Shown: positions 46,205 through 55,560, numbered from the stretch's first letter. The stretch: 62,187 nt of DNA from Gallionella sp. (GCA_022340615.1 JAJDNO010000019.1:1-62187), one strand, 5' to 3'. The notes: generated by a model not told the origin, from the letters alone. Made by a program: numbers and translations.

Positions 46205-47017
46205 TTAGCGGGGACGCGAGTCTTTCCACAGATAGGCATCCATCGCCAGGCCGCCGTAGGTAAAGCGGGGCTGGAAGCGCGCCGGTGTGTCATCCAGCGC
46301 CGCACCGAGCGCGACGAACAGCGGCATGAAATGATCCTCGGTGGGATGGGATTCGGCGCCGTACCGCGCATCGCGATAGGCCAGCAGCGACTTCACATCG
46401 CGCGCTGACAGGCTTTCCGCAACCCAGTCGGTGAATGTCCGGGCCTGCGGAAACAGCGCTTCTCCTTCTTTGGCACGCCAGTCTATCCACGAAAAGTTGT
46501 GCGTGATCGCGCCGGAGCAAATGATCAGCACGCCTTCGTCTCGCAGCGGGGCGAGCGCCCGTCCGATTTCGACATGCGTGGCCGGCCCGGCGGCGTTGAC
46601 CCCGGAACCATTGACCAGCGAAAGCTGCGTGACCGGCACATCCGCACCGGGGTACATCACCGACAGCGGCACCCATGCGCCGTGGTCCAGCCCGCGGCCG
46701 GGATCGAGACCGGCCGCCAGTCCGGCATCCGACAGCATTGCTGCGGCGCGTTCGGCGAGGGCCGGCGCGCCCGGCGCCCGATACTGGATCTGGTACAGAG
46801 ACGGCGCGAATCCCGAGAAATCATGTATGGTCTCCGGAGCAGCAGCGAGGCTGGCGGTGGGCCGCTGCGCTTCCCAGTGCGCCGATACGGCAAGGATCGC
46901 CGACGGTTCGGGAATCTGCCGGCCGATTCCGGCCCAGCAGGCAACCGTGTCCGGTGCTTCCAGCAATGCATTCGGTGCGCCGTGGGACACGAACACAACA
47001 GGCATGCGCTCAGTCAT
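46205..47017 (-). CDS. Class III extradiol dioxygenase, YgiD/DODA-like
   Basis: The product is 270 aa. The ATG at 47017 has GGAG nine bases upstream; a TTG three codons earlier is possible. Metal ligands fit His in FVSHGAP, His in DHGAWVPL and His in SGAITHNF. Relatives open aromatic rings such as DOPA. It lies in a run with quinone-related genes, which suits a catechol substrate. Confidence 0.9.
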   Translation of the reverse strand: MTERMPVVFVSHGAPNALLEAPDTVACWAGIGRQIPEPSAILAVSAHWEAQRPTASLAAAPETIHDFSGFAPSLYQIQYRAPGAPALAERAAAMLSDAGLAAGLDPGRGLDHGAWVPLSVMYPGADVPVTQLSLVNGSGVNAAGPATHVEIGRALAPLRDEGVLIICSGAITHNFSWIDWRAKEGEALFPQARTFTDWVAESLSARDVKSLLAYRDARYGAESHPTEDHFMPLFVALGAALDDTPARFQPRFTYGGLAMDAYLWKDSRPR

Positions 47018-47138
47018 CGCAATCAACTCCAGTAGAGGGTTTCAATCAATTTGTGCATACATCCGGTATTGCAACCAGACCGGGTTTGCCTGTTGCAGCG
47101 CAAACCCGGCCGGTTCAAACAATACGTCAGGCAATACG

Positions 47139-47570
47139 TCAGGAAGACCGCGATTCGCCGTCCAGGCTGGCACGGCCGCCGCCGAATACCGTGAATGCCA
47201 GCATGCCACCCGCCATCGAGAGATTCTTCAGGAACATGATGTGCTGGGCTGCGCCGGAGTGGAATATCAGCGCGGTGGCAATGCAGAACATGGACAGCAG
47301 GAATCCGACCAGGCGGGTCTGGAAACCGAACAACAGCGCCAGTCCGCCGCCGAGTTCCAGCGCAATCACCAGCGGCAGCAGCGCGCCCGGCACGCCGGCT
47401 GCCGCCATGTAACCCTGGGTTCCCGCGTAGTTGCCCAGCTTGCCATAACCGGCGATGATGAAGATCGCCGCTGCGAGCAATCTGGCGGCAAGTATCAGCG
47501 TTGTGCCGACTGCGGGCTGGGCTACGAATTTGGCGATGCCGCCGTTGACCTGCTTGAAGATGTTGCTCAT
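47139..47570 (-). CDS. DoxX family membrane protein
   Basis: The product is 143 aa with four membrane helices and GGAAAGGAG before the ATG. The family pattern is LLAAAIFIIAGYGKL near the N-terminus, with ELGGGLALLFGF in the middle. DoxX-like proteins act in thiol or quinone redox systems. It lies between pirin and the dioxygenase. Confidence 0.9.
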   Translation of the reverse strand: MSNIFKQVNGGIAKFVAQPAVGTTLILAARLLAAAIFIIAGYGKLGNYAGTQGYMAAAGVPGALLPLVIALELGGGLALLFGFQTRLVGFLLSMFCIATALIFHSGAAQHIMFLKNLSMAGGMLAFTVFGGGRASLDGESRSS

Positions 47571-47602
47571 GTGAAGCTCCTTTCCGGTTGAAGTTAAGTA
47601 AA

Positions 47603-48469
47603 TCAGGCGAAATGCCCATTGCGAAAATCGTTCAGTGCCTGGTAAATCTCTTGCTGTGTGTTCATCACGAACGGCCCGTACTGAACGATGGGTTCCTTGA
47701 GCGGTTTGCCCGCGATCAGGATCAGGCGCGCCGCTTCGTCAGCACGGATGGACACGTTATTTGCGTCCGGTGTGTTGCTCAGGATGCCCATGCGTCGGGA
47801 GTCGACTTTCGTGCCGCCGACCGTTACCGCGCCGCGATACACATAGATGAACGCATTATGCGCTGCCGGCAATGCTGTGCTGAATTCGGTCCCGGCCGGC
47901 GCGTGAATGTCCAGGTACAGCGGCTCGGTGACTTCGCGGGTAACCGCACCGGCCACGCCGTTGCTGGATCCGGCGATTACCCGCACCGTGACGCCCTGCG
48001 GGGTCACATATTCGGGGATCGCGTCACTGGTGAAATCTCGATACCAAGGCTCGCCCATCTTGCGCTGCGCGGGCAGGTTCAGCCAGAGCTGGAAACCCTC
48101 CATCAGCCCGTCCACCTGTTCCGGTATTTCCGAGTGGATCACGCCGCGTCCCGCGGTCATCCACTGCACGCCGCCGCTTTCCAGCAGGCCTTCGTGCCCG
48201 GCGCTGTCGCGGTGCCGCATGTGGCCATCCAGCATATACGTCACCGTCTCGAAGCCGCGGTGCGGATGGTCGGGAAATCCGGCTATGTAATCGTCCGGAT
48301 TTTCGCTGGCAAACGCATCCAGCATCAGGAATGGATCGAGGCGCTGCTGTAGCTGGCCGGCGAGCACGCGGGTGAGCTTCACACCCGCGCCGTCCGACGT
48401 GGCAACGCCCTCGACGATGCGCTCGATGCCGCGCGATTCGTTGATTGCGACTGTTTCCATGGTGTCCAT
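47603..48469 (-). CDS. Pirin family protein
   Basis: The product is 288 aa from the ATG at 48469 (AAAGGAAAG upstream). Two cupin barrels are present. The metal site in the first is FPDHPHRGFETVTYMLDG, then GRGVIHSE. Bacterial pirins include quercetinases and redox regulators. It follows the FMN reductase gene by 60 bases. Confidence 0.93.
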   Translation of the reverse strand: MDTMETVAINESRGIERIVEGVATSDGAGVKLTRVLAGQLQQRLDPFLMLDAFASENPDDYIAGFPDHPHRGFETVTYMLDGHMRHRDSAGHEGLLESGGVQWMTAGRGVIHSEIPEQVDGLMEGFQLWLNLPAQRKMGEPWYRDFTSDAIPEYVTPQGVTVRVIAGSSNGVAGAVTREVTEPLYLDIHAPAGTEFSTALPAAHNAFIYVYRGAVTVGGTKVDSRRMGILSNTPDANNVSIRADEAARLILIAGKPLKEPIVQYGPFVMNTQQEIYQALNDFRNGHFA

Positions 48470-48529
48470 GTTCTTTCCTTTCGTAAATGTATTCATTGCA
48501 ATGGTCATTACTTTGAACAGTGCGGCGAG

Positions 48530-49069
48530 TCAGGCCGTGATTGTTTCATGCAACTGGCTGACCGCCTCGATCAATTTTTGTTTCAATTCGTTATTATTCA
48601 GCATGCCGCGTTCGACATCGAAATTCTGGTGAAAGCTCGGAATGGCGAGACTGGCTTTTACCTGGCCGCCGTAGAACGGCGCTGCGCTGGTCGCGGTGGC
48701 CAGCACGCTCGCCCCACCGCGCGCACCCGGTGAAGTCGACAGCAGCACCAGCGGTTTGTTCTGGTATACCTTGCCGTCCACGCGCGAACTCCAGTCGAAC
48801 AGGTTCTTGAAGGCGGCGCTGTATGAGCCATTGTGTTCGGCAAAAGAAATCATCAGCGCATCGCTCGCTGCGAGCCTGGCCAGGAAAGCTTTCGCCTGTT
48901 CGGGGTGGCCGAGTTCCGCCTCGCGGTCCACGCTGAACAGCGGCATTTCATAATCGTTCAGGTCCAGAAACTCGACCTCTGCGCCCTCGACCAGGCTGGC
49001 TGCATAGGTGACCAGTTTCCTGTTGATCGAGTTCCTGCTGCTGCTTGCTGCAAACGCGACTAGTTTCAT
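48530..49069 (-). CDS. NAD(P)H-dependent FMN reductase family protein
   Basis: The product is 179 aa. The ATG at 49069 is chosen because GGAGG is eight bases upstream, while the ATG at 49075 is only two bases from it. The flavodoxin-like fold shows FAASSSRNSINRKL at the phosphate loop and SFAEHNGSYSAAFKNLFDW, typical of the azoreductase/ChrR-like quinone reductases. It is the first gene of the operon divergent from lysR. Confidence 0.9.
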   Translation of the reverse strand: MKLVAFAASSSRNSINRKLVTYAASLVEGAEVEFLDLNDYEMPLFSVDREAELGHPEQAKAFLARLAASDALMISFAEHNGSYSAAFKNLFDWSSRVDGKVYQNKPLVLLSTSPGARGGASVLATATSAAPFYGGQVKASLAIPSFHQNFDVERGMLNNNELKQKLIEAVSQLHETITA

Positions 49070-49150
49070 GATCATTGCCTCCGTGTTCGGTTAGTGGGTG
49101 CATCATAGGCGTATCAAATGTCTGGATAAAGCCGGTAAATCGGGATAGAC

Positions 49151-49168
49151 TGTTCCATAAATGGAACA
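49151..49168. promoter_or_regulatory. Perfect 18-bp palindrome over the LysR start codon
   Basis: TGTTCCATAAATGGAACA is its own reverse complement and contains a T-N11-A core (TTCCATAAATGGAA), the form of a LysR-type regulator box. The lysR ATG at 49161 lies in its right arm. It sits in the gap to the divergent redox operon, so it could serve both autoregulation and operon control. Confidence 0.7.
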
Positions 49169-50066
49169 AAAGAATATCTCTGCCGACGACTACATCCTGT
49201 TCGCGACCATCGTGGATCAGGAGACCATGGTTCGCGCCGCCGAGCACCTAGGCATGCCCAAGGCCACCGTTTCGCGCCGCCTGAACAATCTCGAAGCCGC
49301 GCTGGGCCAGCGGTTGCTGCTGCGCACCACGCGCCGCCTGACGCTGACCGAATTCGGCAGGGCATTCCTAGAACACTGTCGCCGCGTAAGCGAGGAGGTC
49401 GCCTCCACGCTGGATTTCGTGCACAGCCATGAAGAACGGCCGCGCGGACGCTTGCGCGTTTCGATGCCGGGCGAATATGCGATGCAGAATTTTTCCCGGG
49501 CATTCGCTACCTTCGTTGAAACCTGGCCCGAGATACAGCTCGATCTCGACCTGACTTCGCGGCGCGTCGACCTGATCGGTGAGCGCTTCGATCTGGCGAT
49601 ACGCATGGGCACGCTGGACAGCGATGCAACGCTGGTCGCGCGCAAGATCGACGAGCAGAGCTTCGGCCTGTATGCCAGCCCGATCTACCTGGCGCTGCAT
49701 AACGCGCCGAGCCATCCTGAGGAACTCGAGCATCATCACGCGGTGCGCCTGCTCTCCGCGCGGGGCAGCGCCGTTGCATGGAAACTGCTGCGCGGCAAGA
49801 CTGTCTGGGAAGGCATGCCGCCGGGCAGGCTCACGCTGAATTCCCTGGACGTGATCCAGCAGCTGTTGCTCGACGGAGCCGGAATCGGCGCATTGCCGGA
49901 TCGCTTCGTTGCGGAAGACGTACAGTTCAACCGCCTGGTGCGCGTGCTGCCGGAATGGTGCCTGCCGCCGGTGCCCGCGTGGGCGGTGATGCCGATGCGC
50001 CGCTATCTTCCCGCCAAGACGCGCGCCTTCCTGGCGCATCTCGAGCAGTTCATGAAGAAGGATTGA
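49161..50066 (+). CDS. LysR family transcriptional regulator
   Basis: The product is 301 aa. An N-terminal winged helix (AAEHLGMPKATVSRRLNNLE) is followed by a coiled linker and a periplasmic-binding-like effector domain (DLTSRRVDLIGERFDLAIRMG is typical of the CrgA/DsdC-like subgroup). It is divergent from the FMN reductase-pirin-DoxX-dioxygenase-esterase genes and is their likely activator. The effector may be a quinone or electrophile. Confidence 0.94.
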   Translation: MEQKNISADDYILFATIVDQETMVRAAEHLGMPKATVSRRLNNLEAALGQRLLLRTTRRLTLTEFGRAFLEHCRRVSEEVASTLDFVHSHEERPRGRLRVSMPGEYAMQNFSRAFATFVETWPEIQLDLDLTSRRVDLIGERFDLAIRMGTLDSDATLVARKIDEQSFGLYASPIYLALHNAPSHPEELEHHHAVRLLSARGSAVAWKLLRGKTVWEGMPPGRLTLNSLDVIQQLLLDGAGIGALPDRFVAEDVQFNRLVRVLPEWCLPPVPAWAVMPMRRYLPAKTRAFLAHLEQFMKKD

Positions 50067-50273
50067 AACGCTGTCGCGGATTCATGTCTCGATAACGCGC
50101 CATTAGTTGAACGGATCATGCCGGCCTGTTTCCCGGATATTGCGCTGTCGGGATATTGACCGCAGTGCTGGAAAGGTGCACTCTTCGACATATATTCTGC
50201 AATCTTCAGTTTGCGCATCAGCAGCACTTTTGGATCGTTTTCAGTCTGCAATCTTTAATTGAAGGAGAACATC

Positions 50274-50873
50274 ATGGCAATAATCGAAAAAGTTGAAACA
50301 GGCGTGAAAAAAGCCGGCCGCAATATCAGCAAGACTGCCAAGCGCGTGGCAGCGTCCGAGAAGAAAGTTGAAAAGACCGCCAGGAAAGCGGCTGACACTG
50401 CAAAGAAAAAAGTCGCGAAAGCCAGAAAAACGCTGGCCTCGGCTGAGAAGAATGTAGAAGTGGTTGCAAAAAAAGCGGCCGCGACTGCAAAGAAGAAGGT
50501 AGAGAAGGCTGCCCAAAGTTTTGCATCGACGCAAAGGAAAATAGAAAAGACCACCCAGAAAGCAGTCGCTACTGCAAAGAAAAAAGTGGCGAAGGCCGCG
50601 AAGACTCTGGCTGCGACCGAAAAGAAGGTGCAAAAGAACGCACAGAAAGCGGCGGTGACTGCGAAGAAAAAAGTGGCGAAGGTCGCAAAAACCGTGGTAT
50701 CGGCCGAGAAGCGTGCAGGGAATACCGCTCAGAACGCAACTGCAACGGCGAAGAAAAAAGTAACGAAGGTGGCGAAGCGTGTGACATCGACTGCGAAGCG
50801 CGCAGGGAATACCGCACAGAAAGCAACTGCAACGGCGAGAAACAAGCTCGCGGCGAAGCTGCGGACAGCCTGA
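50274..50873 (+). CDS. AlgP/histone H1-like Lys/Ala repeat protein
   Basis: The product is 199 aa, with GAAGGAGAAC before the ATG. After 11 residues come six tandem 29-residue units (12-40, 41-69, 70-98, 99-127, 128-156, 157-185), each built around TAKKKVAK and a second basic TA.KA segment, then a 14-residue tail. Composition is dominated by Lys, Ala, Thr and Val with hardly any aromatics, so it is very basic and helix-prone. It probably binds DNA or nucleoid-like polyanions, as AlgP and bacterial H1 homologues do; a phasin-like role is an alternative. Confidence 0.8.
   Translation: MAIIEKVETGVKKAGRNISKTAKRVAASEKKVEKTARKAADTAKKKVAKARKTLASAEKNVEVVAKKAAATAKKKVEKAAQSFASTQRKIEKTTQKAVATAKKKVAKAAKTLAATEKKVQKNAQKAAVTAKKKVAKVAKTVVSAEKRAGNTAQNATATAKKKVTKVAKRVTSTAKRAGNTAQKATATARNKLAAKLRTA
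50307..50828 (+). repeat. Six tandem 87-bp coding repeats
   Basis: The repeat protein's gene has a period of 87 bp. The block CTGCAAAGAAAAAAGT or a close variant recurs near 50398, 50485, 50572, 50659 and 50746. The repeats are diverged but similar enough for slippage or recombination to change copy number between strains. Confidence 0.8.
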
Positions 50874-51008
50874 AGGGAAGGCGGCCCGGTGTCGGATCAT
50901 CAGCTGCGCATGCAGCCCGCAGCAAATTTCCGGAAATATCAAATCTGACCCCGGTCGCGTTTTGCGGTAAAGTGGCTTGGTGCAAATTAACACCGGACGG
51001 TATCAATA

Positions 51009-51284
51009 ATGGACTCAGAAGAACTCAGCAAGGAACAGCGCATCATGCGCATCATGCGCAAGACCCTGGGCAACATCGTCAAGGACGTGACGCCGATGGG
51101 CGGGCGGACCAACCCGCTGTCGGAGGGCACCATCCAGGACATCAAGGATTGTTTTGCGATGATCTCGGATCGCGAAAGGGAACTGGCCGACGCGCTTGGC
51201 TTCGATGAATCCAGACCCTATTACACCGACGGCGAATCACCGAGCGCCAAGGTGATCAGCATCGTCAAGCCGCCCAAGCAGTAG
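51009..51284 (+). CDS. Conserved-looking small hypothetical protein
   Basis: The product is 91 aa, soluble and mostly helical, with a basic first half (KEQRIMRIMRKTLGNIVKD) and an acidic DRERELADALGFDESRPYY segment. I do not recognise a family. Codon use matches neighbours. It stands alone between the repeat-protein gene and the convergent ChrR-like cupin. Confidence 0.65.
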   Translation: MDSEELSKEQRIMRIMRKTLGNIVKDVTPMGGRTNPLSEGTIQDIKDCFAMISDRERELADALGFDESRPYYTDGESPSAKVISIVKPPKQ

Positions 51285-51309
51285 TTCAGCGCAGCCTGAG
51301 CAAGCCGCA

Positions 51310-51981
51310 TCAAGCGGCGGCAGTTTCCTGCAGCAAATGCCCGGTCTTCACGAAGATGGTGCAGCCCTCGATGCTGTAAGGGCAGTGCGCGCTGAGATGC
51401 GGGCTGCGCAGCCAGCTGCCGGCGGGGTAGCGCCCGTATTCGTCCTCGAACACACCATCCAGCACATAGATTTCCTCGCCGCCGTAATGGCGGTGCGGGT
51501 TGAACCGGGTGCCAGGCGCCCAGCGCACCAGCGCGGTATGCTGCGTGCCGAATTCCGACAGCGGCATCACCGCTAGACCATCCACCAGTCCCTGGTACCA
51601 GGGCATTGCCGCGCTATCCACCACGATGCGCCTGTCGTCTTCCGCGTCGAGATGATGACGCTTGACGAAAAGTGTGCAGCCCGATGCGGACTCGCACGCA
51701 TGAGATGAGCCGGGCGGGTTCTTGATGTAACTGCCCTTGCTGTAGCTGCCATATTCGTCGCTCAGCACCCCGGCCAGCACCACGATCTCCTCGCCCAGCT
51801 GTTCCGTGCAATTGGCGATCGTTGTGCCGGGTTCCAGCTCGACGATCGCGGTCGCGCGCGCCGCCGAATCGGCAGCGCCTTCCAGCCAGCGATACCGGAC
51901 CCCGGCGCCGGACGCGGCAACCCACGGCAAATCGGCTGGCTGGATGACGATGCGCTGCGACAAATCCTGATCGATGTTCAT
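51310..51981 (-). CDS. ChrR-like tandem cupin protein
   Basis: The product is 223 aa from the ATG at 51981. It has two anti-ECFsigma ChrR-type cupin domains in tandem. The second (about 130-215) keeps metal ligands in FNPHRHYGGEEIYVLDG. The first has ANCTEQLGEEIVVLAG, where both histidines are replaced. No N-terminal zinc anti-sigma domain and no sigma factor gene are nearby, so it is probably a stand-alone cupin, not an anti-sigma. Confidence 0.85.
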   Translation of the reverse strand: MNIDQDLSQRIVIQPADLPWVAASGAGVRYRWLEGAADSAARATAIVELEPGTTIANCTEQLGEEIVVLAGVLSDEYGSYSKGSYIKNPPGSSHACESASGCTLFVKRHHLDAEDDRRIVVDSAAMPWYQGLVDGLAVMPLSEFGTQHTALVRWAPGTRFNPHRHYGGEEIYVLDGVFEDEYGRYPAGSWLRSPHLSAHCPYSIEGCTIFVKTGHLLQETAAA

Positions 51982-52137
51982 ACGCCTTGATGGAAAAAAT
52001 TTCGCAGTGTCGGCTGCGCTCCGTGGTCCAATCGTACACCATGTCCTGCCGGGAGGCACCGGAGTCCGCGAAACGTGGTTCACGGCATGCTATTGTATGC
52101 AGCGAAAACAATTCGAACCCGGCCCCGATAACGCTCC

Positions 52138-52902
52138 ATGCTGCATCTCACGATACTTTGCGCATTTGCTTACTGCGCCGGCATGATCGATGCCGTGGTC
52201 GGCGGCGGCGGTCTGATCCAGATTCCGGCGCTGCTCAACGTGTTCCCCGGCTCACAAGCTGCGACGATATTCGGCACCAACAAATTCTCCTCGGTATGGG
52301 GCACTTCGGTCGCGGCCCGCAACTATGCCGGCAAAGTCGCGATCCCGTGGAACCTGGTGCTGCCTGCCGCGGCCAGCGCGTTCGCGATGTCCTTCCTCGG
52401 CGCCGCAACCGTTTCGTTCATTCCGCATGGGGTGCTGCGTCCGCTGGTGCTGTTCCTTGTCGTGGTGATGGCGATCTACATCTTCAGGAAAAAGGATTTC
52501 GGCGCGATACAGCGGCCTCTCGCGGTCGGCACGCGCGAGCGGGTGTTGTCGGTGCTGATCGGCGGGAGCATCGGTTTCTACGATGGCCTGTTCGGGCCGG
52601 GCACCGGAAGCTTCCTGATCTTTCTGTTCATCCGCTACCTTGCGCTCGACTTCCTGCAGGCCTCGGCATCGGCGAAATTCGTCAATCTCGCTACCAACAT
52701 CGCGGCGCTGATGTTTTTTATCCCGACCGGCAAGGTACTGTACGAAATAGCTGTCCCGATGGCGATCTTCAACATGCTGGGCGCATACACCGGTACCCGC
52801 GTCGCAATGAAGCGCGGCACGGCGTTCATCCGGGCGCTGTTCCTGTTTCTGCTGGTGGTGCTGATCATCAAGCTTGCCTGGGATATGGTGCAGCCAGTCT
52901 GA
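52138..52902 (+). CDS. TSUP/TauE-SafE family transporter
   Basis: The product is 254 aa with about eight membrane helices. Both half-repeats show the family glycine patterns (MIDAVVGGGGLIQIPALL and GFYDGLFGPGTGSFLIF). Members export or import sulfite, sulfoacetate or other organosulfur anions. No sulfur genes are adjacent, so the cargo is open. Confidence 0.92.
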   Translation: MLHLTILCAFAYCAGMIDAVVGGGGLIQIPALLNVFPGSQAATIFGTNKFSSVWGTSVAARNYAGKVAIPWNLVLPAAASAFAMSFLGAATVSFIPHGVLRPLVLFLVVVMAIYIFRKKDFGAIQRPLAVGTRERVLSVLIGGSIGFYDGLFGPGTGSFLIFLFIRYLALDFLQASASAKFVNLATNIAALMFFIPTGKVLYEIAVPMAIFNMLGAYTGTRVAMKRGTAFIRALFLFLLVVLIIKLAWDMVQPV

Positions 52903-52976
52903 TCCGGAGAACTGCACGCAGAAATTCCGGGAGCGGATCCGGCTTCATCGTTTACACTATAACCCCTGACATTGGC

Positions 52977-55436
52977 ATGGCCGGCCAGACATCCGGAATA
53001 GGCGTGGAAGATAGCGAACTGCAGAACTTGCTTGCAAGAGCAATCAATGAAGCCTCTCCCGAAGGAGTTCTGGTCGTTGATGCAAAAGGGGTCGTCGTTT
53101 TCCATAACTGCCGGTTTCTCGAGGTCTGGCAAATCCCGAATGACTTCGCGCAAGGCTCCGCAGTCGGGGTAGAGCATGGTTTGCTGCTGTCTGCAGTACG
53201 CGAACGCCTGGCGGATCCCGAAGCCTTTCTTGCGCGGGTGCAAGAGCTGTACGACAACCCTCGACTGGACGATCATTGCGAGATAAGGCTGCGCGACGGC
53301 AGGACACTGGAACGGAATTCCACCGTGCTGCGCAGCGATGACGGCCGCCACCTCGGACGCGTATGGTTTTATCTCGACATCACCGCGCACAAGCAGGTCG
53401 AGGACAAGCTGATGATCACCCAGTTCGTCAGCGACCATGCACCCGAAAGCATATTGTGGATCGACGAGCAGGCGCGCATCGTCTACGTGAATGAAGAGGC
53501 TTGCCGCGAGCGTGGCTATACGCGGGAAGAACTGCTCGGGATGACCATCCCCGATATCAATCCCGAGTTGCCGGCAGACGTGTGGGCCGACCACTGGCAG
53601 CGTTCGCGGGAAAAGGGCACGCTCACTTTCGAGTCCAGACACCTGCGCAAGGATGGTTCGATGTTTCCGGTCGAGGTATCCGCGAACTTTGTCAAATTCA
53701 GCGACCGGGAAATCGTTGTCGCATACGTCAGAGACATCAACCGGCGCAAGAAGAACGAGGCCGAGCTGCGCATCGCGGCAGTGGCATTCGAGTCGCAGGA
53801 GATACTGATGATCACCGACGCCGATGGCGTGATCCTGCGGGTCAACAAGGCATTCACCGAGAATACCGGCTATACCGCCGAAGAAGTGGTTGGCCACAAT
53901 CCGCGCATCTTCAAATCGGGGCGCCACGATGCGGCTTTCTACCGCGACATGTGGCATGCCCTCAAGACGGAGGGCAAATGGCAAGGCGAGATCTGGGACC
54001 GGCGCAAGAATGGCGATATCTATCCCAAATGGCTTTCCATCTCCGCGGTAAAGAACGCCGACGGCATCGTCACCCATTTTGTCGCCTCCCACATCGACAT
54101 CACCGAGCGCAAGGCGGCCGAAGAGGAGATCGAGCATCTCGCGTTCTATGACCTGCTCACCCAACTGCCCAACCGGCGCCTGCTGATCGACCGGCTGCAG
54201 CATGCGACCGCCTCAAGCGCGCGCAGCGGGCGCAAGGGTGCGCTGCTGTTCATTGACCTCGACAATTTCAAGATACTGAACGACACGCTCGGTCATGACA
54301 TCGGCGACCTGCTGCTGCAGCAGGTCGCAAAACGCCTGTCGACCTGCGTGCGCGAAGGCGACACCGTGGCCCGCCTGGGCGGCGACGAATTCATGCTGAT
54401 ACTGGAAGGTCTGAGCGAACACCCTGTCGAAGCGGGCGCGCAGACCGAAACGGTCAGCGAAAAGATACTCATCACCCTGAGCGAGCCATACCGGCTGGGC
54501 GTGCACGAATCGCGCAGCACACCCAGTATCGGCGCGACGGTTTTCAGCGGCCATGAGCTGTCGCTGGAAGAGTTGATGAAGCAGGCCGATATCGCGATGT
54601 ACCAGTCCAAGAAAGCGGGGCGCAACACCATGCGCTTTTTCGATCCGGAGATGCAAAACACCATCAATGCGCACGCGGCGCTCGAAAACCAATTGCGCTT
54701 CGCAATCAAAAATTGCCATTTTCAGCTGCACTATCAGGTCCAGGTCGACAGCTCACAGCGCGTACTTGGGGTCGAAGCGCTGATCCGCTGGATGCATCCC
54801 GATCTTGGCCTGATCCCGCCACCGCAATTCATCCCGCTGGCGGAAGAGTCGGGGTTGATCCTGGATATCGGGAGGTGGGTGCTGGACACCGCTTCCGTTC
54901 AGATCAAGTCGTGGCAGGGCAATGCGCTCACCCGCGGGCTCTCGATCGCGGTGAACGTCAGTCCCAAGTGGTTTCATCAGCCCGATTTCGCGTCAGAAAT
55001 GCAGGCTGTCATAACGCACCACGCGATCGATCCCGGACTGCTCAAGCTGGAACTCACCGAAGGCCTGCTGCTGGAGAATACCGAGGATGTCATCAGGACC
55101 ATGGGTAAGCTGAACGATATCGGTGTCCAGCTCTCGCTGGACGATTTCGGCACAGGTTATTCGTCGCTGCAATACCTCAAACGCTTGCCGCTCGACCAGC
55201 TCAAGATCGACCAGTCATTCGTGCGCGACCTGGCCAGCGACAGCAACGACAAGGCCATCGTGAAAACCATCATCGCGATGGCGAAGAGCCTGGACCTGGA
55301 CGTCATTGCCGAAGGCGTGGAGACGGCAGGGCAGCGGCAGATCCTGCTGGACATGGGCTGCAAAAACTATCAGGGTTACCTGTTCAGCAAGCCGCTGCCG
55401 ATCGCGCAGCTCGATGAGATATTGAAGCGGGGCTGA
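52977..55436 (+). CDS. PAS-PAS-PAS-GGDEF-EAL signalling protein
   Basis: The product is 819 aa from the ATG at 52977; the frame stays open far upstream but runs antisense to or over other genes there. Three PAS domains (about 15-130, 145-255, 260-380) precede a GGDEF domain with intact LGGDEF (468-472) and an EAL domain with EAL at 600-602 and the DDFGTGYSSL and EGVET motifs. It is cytoplasmic, with no membrane segment. Both c-di-GMP synthesis and breakdown are possible; the EAL half looks complete. Confidence 0.92.
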   Translation: MAGQTSGIGVEDSELQNLLARAINEASPEGVLVVDAKGVVVFHNCRFLEVWQIPNDFAQGSAVGVEHGLLLSAVRERLADPEAFLARVQELYDNPRLDDHCEIRLRDGRTLERNSTVLRSDDGRHLGRVWFYLDITAHKQVEDKLMITQFVSDHAPESILWIDEQARIVYVNEEACRERGYTREELLGMTIPDINPELPADVWADHWQRSREKGTLTFESRHLRKDGSMFPVEVSANFVKFSDREIVVAYVRDINRRKKNEAELRIAAVAFESQEILMITDADGVILRVNKAFTENTGYTAEEVVGHNPRIFKSGRHDAAFYRDMWHALKTEGKWQGEIWDRRKNGDIYPKWLSISAVKNADGIVTHFVASHIDITERKAAEEEIEHLAFYDLLTQLPNRRLLIDRLQHATASSARSGRKGALLFIDLDNFKILNDTLGHDIGDLLLQQVAKRLSTCVREGDTVARLGGDEFMLILEGLSEHPVEAGAQTETVSEKILITLSEPYRLGVHESRSTPSIGATVFSGHELSLEELMKQADIAMYQSKKAGRNTMRFFDPEMQNTINAHAALENQLRFAIKNCHFQLHYQVQVDSSQRVLGVEALIRWMHPDLGLIPPPQFIPLAEESGLILDIGRWVLDTASVQIKSWQGNALTRGLSIAVNVSPKWFHQPDFASEMQAVITHHAIDPGLLKLELTEGLLLENTEDVIRTMGKLNDIGVQLSLDDFGTGYSSLQYLKRLPLDQLKIDQSFVRDLASDSNDKAIVKTIIAMAKSLDLDVIAEGVETAGQRQILLDMGCKNYQGYLFSKPLPIAQLDEILKRG

Positions 55437-55560
55437 ATTCGCTGCCGGGCGGGACCCGGGCGATGTCCGGGAAGCAGCAGACAGGATGTAAGGTATAGTA
55501 CAAAAGCAAAATGACAATTCAAATCCAATCCCGTTTGATTACACTGAAGAGGAACTGATT

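Noticed and set aside
50307-50828. CRISPR-like regular spacing
   Set aside because: The 87-bp periodic units are in-frame coding repeats with no alternation of identical repeats and unique spacers.
51987-52976. Upstream extension of the PAS-GGDEF-EAL frame by 330 codons
   Set aside because: It runs through the start of the ChrR-like region and across the whole TSUP gene in another frame; its residues are Arg-rich and low in structure, typical of a shadow frame.
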